Source: Prado023 sp963788325
Lineage (GTDB): Bacteria > Actinomycetota > Actinomycetes > S36-B12 > CAIYMF01
DNA: 64,000 nucleotides
NCBI GenBank assembly: GCA_963788325.1
Contig: CAWBGJ010000014.1
Coordinates: 496,001 to 560,000, forward strand
Direction: 5' to 3'
Positions 16,842 through 25,463 of this stretch are shown one piece after another. Positions within the stretch are counted from its first letter, which is position 1. Every line of letters starts with the position of its first letter. The notes under the pieces are model-generated. The model was not told the origin of the DNA and made no database searches. It saw only the letters and a program-made list of their open reading frames with translations. Position numbers and translations under genes: made by a program.

Positions 16842-16880
16842 TCCAGCGCCCAGCGTTCCGCATTCCGCCCAGCGCCCAGC
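16842..16880. repeat. Short direct repeat in a convergent gap
   Basis: CCAGCGCCCAGCG occurs perfectly at 16842-16854 and 16868-16880, between the ends of the quinone oxidoreductase and YiiX-like genes. It is probably slippage-generated low complexity with no clear role. Confidence 0.6.
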
Positions 16881-16882
16881 GC

Positions 16883-17680
16883 TCAGAGCTCGGAACCGGG
16901 CCGCCCTGCCCCGGCGGCGCCCCGAAGCCGCTCGGCCACGCGCAGGTCCGCAACCCTGCTGGTGTTCTGCCGCCACCAGTCGCGGGCGGCGTCCTGGCGC
17001 CGCCGCGCGCCCTGATCGCCATCCCCCGCCAGATCGGCCAGTGCCCCCTGAGCATCAGGCAGCGCGGGGACGCCCACCGCGATCTCCCTCCCGAGCTCGG
17101 CTCCGCCGACCAGCTCGAGGGAATCACCGCTCCAGAACCGCCCCGGGTCATACCAGTTCTCGGGCCGCGCCGCGGAGTCCAGCAGGCCCATCGCCGCATA
17201 GGTGCTGGCCACCACCTCAGCGCAGAAGAGCGTCTCGAGCGAGGCCTGGCTGTGCGCGCGACCCCGGATCCAGCGTCCGGCCAGCTTCGGGGTGCTTGGG
17301 AAGGGGGTCCCGTCCAGGCGGGCGATCGTCGTGAGGACCGCGTCCTCCATCTGCGGGGTGACCGACGCGTGCAGCTGGCGCAGCCACACCCGCTGGTCGT
17401 ACCGGTCATGCCACGTGCGCACAGCCTCGTGCAGGTTGTGCAGCTGCACGCCACGGTGATGCGTACCCGTCCACAGGTCCTCCATGGAGCGGCCGAGCTC
17501 GGCGTGCCACATCAGCGGCGGGAGGTCGTCGATCACCACGGCCATCCCCACGTGGTTGACCGGGGCGTTGGTCGCCACCCGGATCGCCGCGTCAGCGGCG
17601 CTGCGCCCGCGGAACAGCCAGATGTCGCCGGTGCGGGTGTGCGCCAGGGCATCGTCTAAGGTCAGGCTCGTTGCGCTCAC
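16883..17680 (-). CDS. YiiX/NlpC-P60-like permuted cysteine hydrolase
   Basis: 265 residues from GTG 17680. The N-terminal half has the circularly permuted papain-like layout: TGDIWLFRGRSAADAAIRVA, then the catalytic His in NHVGMAVVID, and much later the catalytic Cys in ETLFCAEVVASTYAAMGLL. This matches YiiX/YebB-type NlpC/P60 enzymes, which act on lipid-linked or peptide amides. The C-terminal 60 residues are charged and low-complexity. The GTG is chosen because a TACCGT -10 box ends 8 nt upstream; an in-frame ATG at 17701 would overlap the divergent ATG and has no ribosome site. Confidence 0.7.
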   Translation of the reverse strand: MSATSLTLDDALAHTRTGDIWLFRGRSAADAAIRVATNAPVNHVGMAVVIDDLPPLMWHAELGRSMEDLWTGTHHRGVQLHNLHEAVRTWHDRYDQRVWLRQLHASVTPQMEDAVLTTIARLDGTPFPSTPKLAGRWIRGRAHSQASLETLFCAEVVASTYAAMGLLDSAARPENWYDPGRFWSGDSLELVGGAELGREIAVGVPALPDAQGALADLAGDGDQGARRRQDAARDWWRQNTSRVADLRVAERLRGAAGAGRPGSEL

Positions 17681-17702
17681 GCAGCGATACGGTACGGCCA
17701 TG
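17678..17702. promoter_or_regulatory. Overlapping divergent -10 boxes with two leaderless starts
   Basis: Plus strand: TACGGT at 17688-17693 ends 6 nt before ATG 17700. Minus strand: TACCGT at 17694-17689 ends 8 nt before GTG 17680. The two boxes overlap by five bases, so polymerase can probably serve only one direction at a time. Confidence 0.5.
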
Positions 17703-17885
17703 CAGTGGTGGAAGTGGGTCGGGCTGGCCGGCGTGGCCGGAGTCGCCGCCACGGGTGCCGTCGTCGCCCGCGATGAGCGCATCCGCAGGGCGTACGCCCC
17801 CGACGAGATCCGTGCCCGCCTGCACGAGCGCGCGGCGAAGGCGATGGACCAGGCCGAGCCCGACGGGTCCGTGGCCGCCGACTGA
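17700..17885 (+). CDS. Small single-pass membrane protein
   Basis: 61 residues from ATG 17700. A tryptophan-containing start (MQWWKW) leads into one hydrophobic helix (VGLAGVAGVAATGAVVA), then a basic/acidic amphipathic tail (RDERIRRAYAPDEIRARLHERAAKAM). This suggests an N-terminal anchor with a cytoplasmic helix. No family function is known. The start codon faces that of the YiiX-like gene across a 25-bp shared promoter, so the two are likely expressed in alternation or together. Confidence 0.6.
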   Translation: MQWWKWVGLAGVAGVAATGAVVARDERIRRAYAPDEIRARLHERAAKAMDQAEPDGSVAAD

Positions 17886-17958
17886 CCCGCCAGCTCGGTT
17901 GTCCACAGATCGCCGCGGACCCCTTGGCGCCCCGCCGATCGTTGCGCAGGCTAGGGCC

Positions 17959-18384
17959 ATGAACTACGAGGAACTGCCACCCCAGTGGCCCACCATGCCC
18001 CTGACCGACCCCGAGCACATCGCCAACGTCCTGGACCTGTTCGTCGACTTGCGCGCGCGCCTGGCGGGCTGCCTGCTCATCCTCGTCTGCGACGAGCAGC
18101 ACCGGCCGGTGCAACCCCTGCTGATCGAGCAGTTCGACGCAGCGCCGCCGGCCGCCTACCGTGCAGCGCTCGAGCGGATGGCCGCGACCATCGGGGCAGC
18201 CAACCCACACGCGAGCATCCTGTGCGCGCTCGGGCGGAGCAGTCGCCTGCGGGTCACGGCCACCGACCAGGGGTGGCGACGGGAGCTCGAGAGCGCTTTC
18301 GCCGGACGCGCGGAGTTCTTAGGCGTGCACCTGATCACAGTCGACGGATCGCTCCCGATCCAGCGGCTCGACCGGGCTGCCTGA
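17959..18384 (+). CDS. Hypothetical actinobacterial protein
   Basis: 141 residues with no recognised domain. It looks like a soluble alpha/beta protein: alternating segments LRARLAGCLLILVCDEQHRP, ANPHASILCALGRSSRLRVT, a WRRELESAF helix and FLGVHLITVDGSLPI. The ATG at 17959 is preceded at 6 nt by CAGGCT, a weak -10 match, with no ribosome site. It ends 8 bp before the converging carotenoid oxygenase gene. Confidence 0.6.
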   Translation: MNYEELPPQWPTMPLTDPEHIANVLDLFVDLRARLAGCLLILVCDEQHRPVQPLLIEQFDAAPPAAYRAALERMAATIGAANPHASILCALGRSSRLRVTATDQGWRRELESAFAGRAEFLGVHLITVDGSLPIQRLDRAA

Positions 18385-18391
18385 TCGATGC

Positions 18392-19846
18392 TCAGGGCGC
18401 GGGGACCACCAGGTCGTCGTAGAACTGGCCGTGGTAGCCGAACAGGACCGGATGAGGTAGCTCCGCGCGGGCCACCTCCGTGAACGTCCCCGCGGCCAGG
18501 ACCAGCAGGAACGAGATGCCGCGATGCGCGTCGAGCACGACCGAGAGCACCACGCCATCGTCCTCGGCCGCGCGGCCGGGCCGCCCGACGAACACCCCCT
18601 CACCGGGGTAGCAGCCGGGTTCGTGCCAGGTGCTTGTGGTCCGCTCCTGCAGGTCGACCTTGACCAGCTGGTCGTAGAACCCGCGCTCGGCGCGTAGGCC
18701 CACGCCGTAGACGTACCGGTGCTCGGGGCTGGTGTTGCGCCGCGCGTAGTCCAGGCTCGGCAGCTCGATCGCAGTCGGCGAGAGCAGCTCGCTGCGCACG
18801 GGCCCCGCGGACTGGCCCTGGGCGCCCACCAGCGGGATCCGGTAGCGGCGCAGCGTCCCCTGGGGGATCCGGACGTCGGGCTCCTCGAGGCGGTGCAGGT
18901 AGAACGCATCGATCACCGAGGCATCGTCGTAGGCGACGAGATCGACGACCAGCTCCCCGTCGAGGTCGAAAGCATTCACGTGATGGAAGGCGAAGAACGC
19001 CGGCGTCGTCACCGACCGGACCAGCGCCCCAGTCTCACGGTCGAAGACATGGAACCGGGTTCCCCGTTCGGGTCGCCAGTGAAAGTTCTCGATGTACGGC
19101 TTGAGCCATAGCAGCAGCGCCATCGGGTTGACCACCAGCGGGAACTCAGCGATCACCACGTGGCGCGCCGACATCCCGAACGAGTGGATGTACGCCGGCT
19201 CGCGCACCCGCGCCCGGGCCAGGGTGGTGGTGCTCAGTCGCGCGTCACCGGTGTCCATCCTGCGCAGGACGTACGAGCTGGCGGCACCGAACCGCGTGAC
19301 GAGGTTGATCGCCTCCCGACGATGCTCGTCAAGGTGCGGATGCACTGTGGTCATCCGGCCGAACGTCGAGGTGTCCCAACCCAGGACTCCCGCGCTGGCC
19401 AAGGTCACCGGGTCGAACTCCACCTGGATCGGGGTCTCAGCCAGCGCCACGTACTTCTCGGCGATCCGAGCGATGTTGACCTTGGCACTGTCGGTCACCT
19501 GGGGATCGAACACGCCCATGGCGCGAGCGAACAGCGACCGGCACGGATCCGTGGCGAACTCGGGGAACGCGATCCTGCCCTCGTCGCGCGCCGCAGCGTA
19601 GGCGCGCGTGGCCAGGAAGCGGTTGGCGTAGGAGACCCGACCGTCGCTGATGCTGAACCGGTGCAGCATGGCCAGGCCGTCGAACCAGTGCCGGTAGCGA
19701 CGCTGCCCCACCTGGAACGTGCCGGGACCGTTGCGGATCAGCGACCCGGCCACCCATGGCGGCAGCTCACCCTGAACGGGGACGTCATCAAGTGCCACCT
19801 CGGGGCTGGCGCCGAAGCCGTGCCGGGCGTAGTCAGGGGCGGTCAT
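18392..19846 (-). CDS. Carotenoid oxygenase
   Basis: 484-residue non-haem iron carotenoid cleavage dioxygenase (RPE65/BCO/apocarotenoid family). The N-terminus has the family start LPPWVAGSLIRNGPGTFQVG and HWFDGLAMLHRFSI. Iron-binding His candidates lie in TTVHPHLDEHR, YIHSFGMSARH and FFAFHHVNAFDLDGELVVDL, plus one near the C-terminus. Such enzymes cut a polyene double bond to give apocarotenals or retinal. The ATG at 19846 overlaps the crtI stop by 4 bp (ATGA), so translation is coupled to phytoene desaturase. The joint operon suggests cleavage of a pathway carotenoid, perhaps to retinal, but no rhodopsin or cyclase gene is in the window. Confidence 0.9.
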   Translation of the reverse strand: MTAPDYARHGFGASPEVALDDVPVQGELPPWVAGSLIRNGPGTFQVGQRRYRHWFDGLAMLHRFSISDGRVSYANRFLATRAYAAARDEGRIAFPEFATDPCRSLFARAMGVFDPQVTDSAKVNIARIAEKYVALAETPIQVEFDPVTLASAGVLGWDTSTFGRMTTVHPHLDEHRREAINLVTRFGAASSYVLRRMDTGDARLSTTTLARARVREPAYIHSFGMSARHVVIAEFPLVVNPMALLLWLKPYIENFHWRPERGTRFHVFDRETGALVRSVTTPAFFAFHHVNAFDLDGELVVDLVAYDDASVIDAFYLHRLEEPDVRIPQGTLRRYRIPLVGAQGQSAGPVRSELLSPTAIELPSLDYARRNTSPEHRYVYGVGLRAERGFYDQLVKVDLQERTTSTWHEPGCYPGEGVFVGRPGRAAEDDGVVLSVVLDAHRGISFLLVLAAGTFTEVARAELPHPVLFGYHGQFYDDLVVPAP

Positions 19847-21420
19847 CGCGCGGCCCTCGCCGACGGCGTCGAGTGTCCGGCACCCGGGGCACGAAGGCGC
19901 CCCGCCGCGAGATCCCCGGCGATCAGCTCCGCTGCGATCTTGCCCGAGGCGAGCACGGCCGGGACGCCCGCACCGGGGTGCGTCCCCGCCCCCACCAGGT
20001 ACAGGCCGCGCACCGATCTCGAGCGGTTGTGCGGCCGGAACCACCCGGACTGGAACAGCGTGGGTTGCAGCGAGAAGGCTGCCCCGCGCGGGGAGTTCAG
20101 GTCATCGCGGAAATGCTCGGGTCCGATCGCGTACTCGGTGACCAGGTGGTCGGACAGCCCCGGCAGGTAGCCGGCCTCGAGCACCTCGAGCACCGCAGCC
20201 CGGACCTCGGCCAGCTCGCCGGCAGGATCTGCACTCGGCCGGGCAGGAGCCGGCGTGGCCACCAGCACGTACAGGGACTCGCAGCCGGGCGGCGCCACGC
20301 TGGGATCGGTGCGCGTGGGCACGTGCACGTACAGGAACATGTCACGCGCCGACAACGGGGCGCCCGCAGGTGCACCGGTCCCGCGCCGCAAGCCCGTCCG
20401 GCCGAACACCCGCCGCATGGCCGCACGCTCGTCGCGCGGGAACAGCATGGTGTGATGCGCCAGCGGCGAGTCGGGCCAGGTGCGGTCGGCCCCGAAGTAG
20501 AGCACGTGCAGCGACATGCTCGGCCGCGCCTGCCGCAGGCGCACGCGTGCCGGCGCTGCCCGCTTCTCGTCGGCCAACAGGACGTCGTAGGTGAACCCGG
20601 GGTCGGCATTCGAGACCACCACGTCGGCCGGCAGGGTCGTCGAGTCGGCCAGGGAGACGCCGACCGCGCGGCCGTCGCGGACCAGCACCCGCCGCACCTC
20701 GGCGCCCAACACGATCTGCCCACCGAGGCGCTCGAACAGCCCGCCCAGGGCGGCCACCAGCGCACCGGTCCCGCCGATCGCGTAGTGCACTCCCCACCGC
20801 CGCTCGAACTCGACGATCAGGCTGTACAGCGCCGGCGTGCGGGCCGGGTCACCGCCGATCAGCAGCGGGTGGAACGACAGCGCCTGGCGCAGGAAGGGAT
20901 CGCGCACGAACGAGTTCACCTGGCGCCTGACGTCGAGCATCGCTCGGTGCTGGAGCAGGTAGGGGAGCATCGCCAGCATCACCTGCGGCCGCATCATCGG
21001 CCGCTCGGTGTAGGGGTAGAACGCGTCGAAGATGGCGCTGACCCGTCGCCCCAGGCCGGCGAAGCCCGCCGCATCCCCGGGGCTCCGGGCGCTGACCGCG
21101 GCGGCCATCGCCTGCGGATCAGCGTGATAGTCGAAGGGGCGGCCGTCGGCGTCGAAGGTCCGGTAGAACGGGTCCAGCGGCACCAGGTCGACGTGGTCGG
21201 CCAGCCGCTCGCCAGCCAGCTCGAACAACTCGGCGAACATGAAGGGCGCGGTGAGCACCGTGGGACCCCCGTCGAAGCGGTAGCCGTCGCGCTCGTACTG
21301 ATAGGCACGTCCACCGATCTGGTCGCGCTTGTCGATGATCGTGACCTCGTGACCGGCAGCAGCAAGCCGGATCGCGGCGGCCAAGCCGCCGAACCCGCTG
21401 CCCACCACCACCACGCGCAC
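19843..21420 (-). CDS. crtI: Phytoene desaturase
   Basis: 525-residue FAD-dependent CrtI-type desaturase, which converts phytoene stepwise towards lycopene at the membrane. The FAD loop is at the very N-terminus (VVVVGSGFGGLAAAIRLAAAG), followed by GGRAYQYERDGYRFDGGPTV. The C-terminal CrtI signature is GLYLVGAGTHPGAGVPAVL. GTG 21420 is chosen because a TACAGT -10 box ends 7 nt upstream; a GTG at 21429 is an alternative. Its stop overlaps the carotenoid oxygenase start. It is divergent from idi with a 97-bp gap, linking precursor supply to carotenoid formation. No phytoene synthase or lycopene cyclase is visible here. Confidence 0.93.
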   Translation of the reverse strand: MRVVVVGSGFGGLAAAIRLAAAGHEVTIIDKRDQIGGRAYQYERDGYRFDGGPTVLTAPFMFAELFELAGERLADHVDLVPLDPFYRTFDADGRPFDYHADPQAMAAAVSARSPGDAAGFAGLGRRVSAIFDAFYPYTERPMMRPQVMLAMLPYLLQHRAMLDVRRQVNSFVRDPFLRQALSFHPLLIGGDPARTPALYSLIVEFERRWGVHYAIGGTGALVAALGGLFERLGGQIVLGAEVRRVLVRDGRAVGVSLADSTTLPADVVVSNADPGFTYDVLLADEKRAAPARVRLRQARPSMSLHVLYFGADRTWPDSPLAHHTMLFPRDERAAMRRVFGRTGLRRGTGAPAGAPLSARDMFLYVHVPTRTDPSVAPPGCESLYVLVATPAPARPSADPAGELAEVRAAVLEVLEAGYLPGLSDHLVTEYAIGPEHFRDDLNSPRGAAFSLQPTLFQSGWFRPHNRSRSVRGLYLVGAGTHPGAGVPAVLASGKIAAELIAGDLAAGRLRAPGAGHSTPSARAAR

Positions 21421-21427
21421 GCGCGTC

Positions 21428-21433
21428 ACTGTA
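21428..21433 (-). promoter_or_regulatory. -10 box TACAGT, leaderless start of crtI
   Basis: On the minus strand TACAGT ends 7 nt before GTG 21420. It would drive the crtI-carotenoid oxygenase operon. Confidence 0.45.
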
Positions 21434-21517
21434 GGGGCGTTCCGCGGAGTCCGCCCGGGCTCGGCGCCCGACGAGCACGGGATGCGAGGTCGGCGAACCC
21501 ATCGCAGGATAGAGCCC

Positions 21518-22105
21518 ATGCCTCCCACGCCTGCCACCCACCAGGACCTCGTCGTCCTGCTCGACCGCGACGGCCAGCCATGCGGCACCGCGGATCGGCT
21601 GACCGTCCACGGCCCCGACACGCCCCTGCACCTGGCCTTCTCGTGCTACCTGGTCAACGCCGACCAGCAGGTCCTGATGACTCGCCGCGCACTGGCCAAG
21701 AAGACCTGGCCCGGGGTCTGGACGAACGCCTGCTGCGGCCATCCGCAGCCCGGCGAGTCGATGGCCGACGCGATCGCCCGGCGCGTGGAGCAGGAGTTGG
21801 GCGCGCGGATCGCCGACCTGCAGCCGGTGCTCCCCGACTTCCGCTACGAGGCTGTGGATGCCTCCGGCGTCCGGGAGAACGAGGTGTGCCCGGTGTACGT
21901 GGCCGTCCTCGAAAGCGGCCTCGATCCCGACCCGGCCGAGGTCATGGAGCACACCTGGGCAGACCCGAACGCCCTGGCCGAGGTTGCGGCCCGCAGCCCG
22001 TGGCTGCTCAGTCCGTGGAGCGTGTCCCAGATCGCGGCGTTGGACATGCCGCGGCTCGCTGCGCACGCGCTGGTACCCGCCGGGGTGACTGGCTCGCGCG
22101 TTTGA
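21518..22105 (+). CDS. idi: Isopentenyl-diphosphate delta-isomerase, type 1
   Basis: 195 residues. It interconverts isopentenyl and dimethylallyl diphosphate, supplying precursors for carotenoids and other isoprenoids. The type 1 signature is complete: TRRALAKKTWPGVWTNACCGHPQPGES with the catalytic Cys and metal His, the Nudix-like ARRVEQELG, and the second catalytic stretch ENEVCPVYVA with Glu and Cys. The ATG at 21518 has no Shine-Dalgarno sequence; CAGGAT ends 7 nt upstream, so a leaderless start is likely. It is divergent from crtI and fits a small carotenoid locus. Confidence 0.95.
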   Translation: MPPTPATHQDLVVLLDRDGQPCGTADRLTVHGPDTPLHLAFSCYLVNADQQVLMTRRALAKKTWPGVWTNACCGHPQPGESMADAIARRVEQELGARIADLQPVLPDFRYEAVDASGVRENEVCPVYVAVLESGLDPDPAEVMEHTWADPNALAEVAARSPWLLSPWSVSQIAALDMPRLAAHALVPAGVTGSRV

Positions 22106-22177
22106 CGGGTGCCGCCCAGGGGAACACTGGGGCAGAAGGAACACGCCCGTCGCATCCCCGATCTCAGGAGAACCCCG

Positions 22178-23627
22178 GTGCCCCACCTCGAGACCCCCAC
22201 CGCACAGCCGTCCGAGCAGGCGCCCACCTCCGCCTCGGCCAGCGTCCCGCACGTCGCGGTGATCGGAGCCGGCGCCGCCGGGATCACCGCCATGAAGGAG
22301 CTGCTCCAGGCCGGGGTCAGCGTCGTCGGCTTCGACAAGGCCGACCGGATCGGCGGTCTCTGGGTGTTCCAGAGCTCCAGCGGGCTGTCCCCGGCGTACT
22401 CCTCGCTGCACCTGAACACCAGCAAGGGACGCACCGAGTTCGCCGACTACCCGATGCCCGCGGACTGGGAGGACTACCCGGCGGCCTCGAAGGTCGCGGA
22501 CTACCTGGCTGACTACGCCGACCACTTCGGTGTCACCGAGCACGTCCGGTTCGCTACGACGGTCCAGCACGTCGAGAAGGTGCTCGACCCGCAGACCGGC
22601 ACGGAGATCTGGCAGATCGAGGCAGTCACCGACTCCGGCGAGCAGATCGTCGAGCACGCTGACGCGGTCATCGTGGCCAACGGCCACAACTGGGACCCGA
22701 AGCTGGCCCACGCCCGAGTACCCCGGCACGTTCACCGGCGCCCAGATGCACGCCCACGACTACCGCAGCTCCGCGGTGTTCGCCGGCAAGCGCGTGCTCG
22801 TCGTCGGCATCGGGAACTCCGCCATGGACATCGCCGTGGATGCCTCCTACGTGGCCAGTGACGTCCTGCTCTCCTCGCGCAGCGGCTCCTGGATCGTGCC
22901 GAAGTACCTGTTCGGCCGGCCCGCGGACGCGACCAACGGACTTCTGTCGGTGCTGCCCTGGAAGGTGCGCCAGCAGATCGCCCAGCGGATGCTGACCCTG
23001 GCCGTGGGCACTCCGCAGTCCTACGGCCTGCCCACCCCGGCCCAGGGCCTTTTCCAGAACCACCCGACGATCAGCGACACCATCCTGCACCGGATCACGC
23101 ACGGCGAGGTGCGGCCCATCACGGGCATCGAGCGGTTCGAGGGCGAGCGGGTCGTGTTCACCGACGGCCGGGTCGAGGACGTCGACCTGATCGTGTGGGC
23201 CACCGGCTACCGGGTCACCATCCCGTTCCTCTCCCAGGACTACCTCGGCGCCGACGCCGAGGCGATGCCGCTGTACAAGCGGGTCGTGCACCTCGAAGAT
23301 CCCAGCCTGATGTTCACCGGCCTGATGCAGTCCACGGGGGCCGCGCTGCCGGTGGTCGAGGCCCAGGCCAAGCTGGCCGCGGCCCACATCTCGGGCCGCT
23401 ACGCGCTGCCGAGCACCGACGACCAGCACGCCGCCGTGCAGCACGCCCACCGCGAGGCGGTCGACCGCTGGGGTCCGCGCAAGCGCCCGATGATGCGCAT
23501 CGACTTCGACGCGTACCTGGCTGACATTGACGAGGAGATCATCCGCGGCGAGCGCCGGGCCGGAGGTGGAGCACAGGCGTCGGGTTACTCGGTGCCCAGC
23601 ACCCTGCGCCGCATCGTGCGCGCGTAA
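22178..23627 (+). pseudogene. Flavin-containing monooxygenase, frameshifted
   Basis: Two frames together encode about 480 residues of an FMO/Baeyer-Villiger-type flavoprotein. The first (GTG 22178, AGGAG upstream) has the FAD loop VAVIGAGAAGITAMKELLQAG and continues to AVIVANGHNWDPKL. The second carries YPGTFTGAQMHAHDYRSS, the NADPH loop VLVVGIGNSAMDIAV and VDLIVWATGYRVTIPF to the stop at 23627. The frames switch near 22710-22716, where CACGCCCGAG appears to carry one extra base. Both halves are otherwise well conserved, so this is either a very young mutation or a sequence error. The C-terminus overlaps the converging SDR gene by 43 bp. Confidence 0.8.
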
Positions 23628-24367
23628 GCAGCGGGCGCTACCCGGGACAGCGCGTAGGCCGCACGGGCTGTCCGCGAGGGCAGCACGAGCGCTCGTCGGC
23701 GGGCCATCCCGGCCACGAGCGCCTCGGCCACATCCAGCGGCGCGAGCACCTCCCCGGTGGTCGACCAGTCCCCCGCTGAGCCCCCTGCTCGATGGGCTGC
23801 GCGCGTCTCGATTCCCGTCGCCACGAACGAGGGGGCCACGATCGTGACCGAGACCCCCTCGTCGACGAGCTCCGCGCGCAGGCTGTCGAAGTAGCCGTGG
23901 ATCGCGTGCTTGGAGGCCGAGTACGCGGTGCGATGCACCAGGGGGGCGAAGCCCGACACCGAGCTGAGCACCGCGATGCGCCCTCGCCGGGCGATGAGTC
24001 CGGGCAGCGCTGCCTGGGTGACCGCGATCGACCCCCGCAGGTTCACGTCCAGCACCCGGTTGACCGCACTCATCGGCGTGTCCACCGCCGGGCCGAGCGA
24101 GGTCACGCCGTGGCTGAGCACCAACCCGTCCAGGGCGCCGAGGCCCCCGACCACCGACTCGACCGAGGCGTCGTCGGTGACGTCCAGGGCCACGCGTTCC
24201 GCGGCGTCGAGGTCGCCGGTCTGCGCCACGTCCAGGTCCGCGGCGATCACGTGCGCCCCGGCACTGCGCAGCACCGCGCAGGTCTGCGCCCCGATCCCCC
24301 CGGCTGCACCGGTGACCAGCACCCGCGCCCCGCGCAGCTGCGCGATCGAGGGGGACCCGCGACTCAC
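23585..24367 (-). CDS. SDR family oxidoreductase
   Basis: 260 residues of classical SDR: cofactor loop VTGAAGGIGAQTCAV near the N-terminus, SHGV in place of NNAG, catalytic Ser in LSSVSGF and the Tyr-x3-Lys motif in RTAYSASKHAIHGYF. The C-terminal segment (RALVLPSRTARAAYALSRVAP) resembles short-chain acyl or steroid-type reductases. The GTG at 24367 overlaps the TGA of the upstream symporter gene (GTGA), so the two are translationally coupled. The pairing with a bile-acid-type transporter suggests that this enzyme modifies an imported organic acid, but the substrate is not known. Confidence 0.85.
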   Translation of the reverse strand: MSRGSPSIAQLRGARVLVTGAAGGIGAQTCAVLRSAGAHVIAADLDVAQTGDLDAAERVALDVTDDASVESVVGGLGALDGLVLSHGVTSLGPAVDTPMSAVNRVLDVNLRGSIAVTQAALPGLIARRGRIAVLSSVSGFAPLVHRTAYSASKHAIHGYFDSLRAELVDEGVSVTIVAPSFVATGIETRAAHRAGGSAGDWSTTGEVLAPLDVAEALVAGMARRRALVLPSRTARAAYALSRVAPAAYARTMRRRVLGTE

Positions 24368-25296
24368 GCAGGCGCCGCCGCGTCGACCATGTGCGGGACC
24401 ACCGGTGGACGGCGCGACCAGAACGTGCCCAGCATGAGCCCGGACACCAGGTGCCAGACTCCCCACCACGCGGCGATCACGGCCATGCCGCCCAGTCCGT
24501 CGAAGAACGTGAACACGATCACCAGGGCCAGCGCCGAGTTCTGGATGCCGACCTCGATCGAGATGGCCCGCCGGTCGTACTCCGGCATCCGGAAGGCGGC
24601 GGCGGAGAAGTACCCCAGGGTCAGCGCGGCGGCGTTCTGCAGGGCCACGACCACTGCGAACACCCCGATGAACTCCAGGAAGAACGACCAGTTGCCGATC
24701 AGCGCGAACAGGATGAACGAGAAGAACAGGCCCAACGACAGGTAGCGCATCGGCCTGCGTAGCCGGTCGGCGAGCTCCGGGCGCTTGGCCCGGGTGAGCA
24801 TCCCGAGCAGCAGCGGGACCCCGAGGATGAGCACGATGGTGACCATCAGGTCCATCGGGTCCAGCGAGACTTCGGTCAGGATCTCCTTGGCACCGTCGGT
24901 GCGCGAACCCCAGAACTGCAGGTTGAACGGGGTCATCACGATGGCCAGCAACGTGGACACGGCCGTCATGCTCACGCTCAACGCGCCGTTGCCCCGGCCG
25001 TAGACGGTCAGGAAGTTGGAGAAGTTCCCGCCCGGGCAGGCCGCCACCAGGATCATGCCCAGCGCCACCGACGGCGCGAGATCCAGGAAGCCGACCAGGA
25101 CGAACGTGATCGCGGGGAACAACACGAACTGGGCCACGAGACCGATCGCCGGGCCCCGCGGGTCGCGCAGGATGCGCCGGAAGTCCTCGACGCGCACGTC
25201 GAGGGCGACCCCGAACATGATCAGCCCGATGAGGACGTTGAGGATCGTCAACGTCGTCTCGTTGAAGTTCAAATTCGCTGCGTCCACCGGGTCCAT
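24364..25296 (-). CDS. Bile acid:sodium symporter family (BASS) transporter
   Basis: 310 residues with about nine to ten hydrophobic helices. Family features include TLTILNVLIGLIMFGVALDV near the N-terminus, the crossover region LVAACPGGNFSNFLTVYGRGN and the later GIQNSALALVIVF. These are the two sodium-site and crossing-helix regions of BASS proteins. Bacterial members import organic anions such as pantoate or keto acids with sodium. The ATG at 25296 has GGGAGG 6-9 nt upstream. It is coupled to the downstream SDR and divergent from the FMN reductase gene. Confidence 0.88.
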   Translation of the reverse strand: MDPVDAANLNFNETTLTILNVLIGLIMFGVALDVRVEDFRRILRDPRGPAIGLVAQFVLFPAITFVLVGFLDLAPSVALGMILVAACPGGNFSNFLTVYGRGNGALSVSMTAVSTLLAIVMTPFNLQFWGSRTDGAKEILTEVSLDPMDLMVTIVLILGVPLLLGMLTRAKRPELADRLRRPMRYLSLGLFFSFILFALIGNWSFFLEFIGVFAVVVALQNAAALTLGYFSAAAFRMPEYDRRAISIEVGIQNSALALVIVFTFFDGLGGMAVIAAWWGVWHLVSGLMLGTFWSRRPPVVPHMVDAAAPA

Positions 25297-25463
25297 GGCG
25301 TACCTCCCTCGTGCCGGCACTGGACCGGCCCCCTCGACCGGACCCTAGCGAGCGGCGGCCCACGATGCCCGCCACCGCGCGCACGGCACGACGCCGCCAC
25401 GTATGGTCGGCCAGAGATGAGGTAGTGGTCCTTGGAGGATTCGTTGCCCAGGAGAGGACATCC

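Noticed and set aside
16842..16880. A CRISPR-like or regulatory repeat array
   Set aside because: Only two 13-bp copies with a short low-complexity spacer, and no cas genes in the window.
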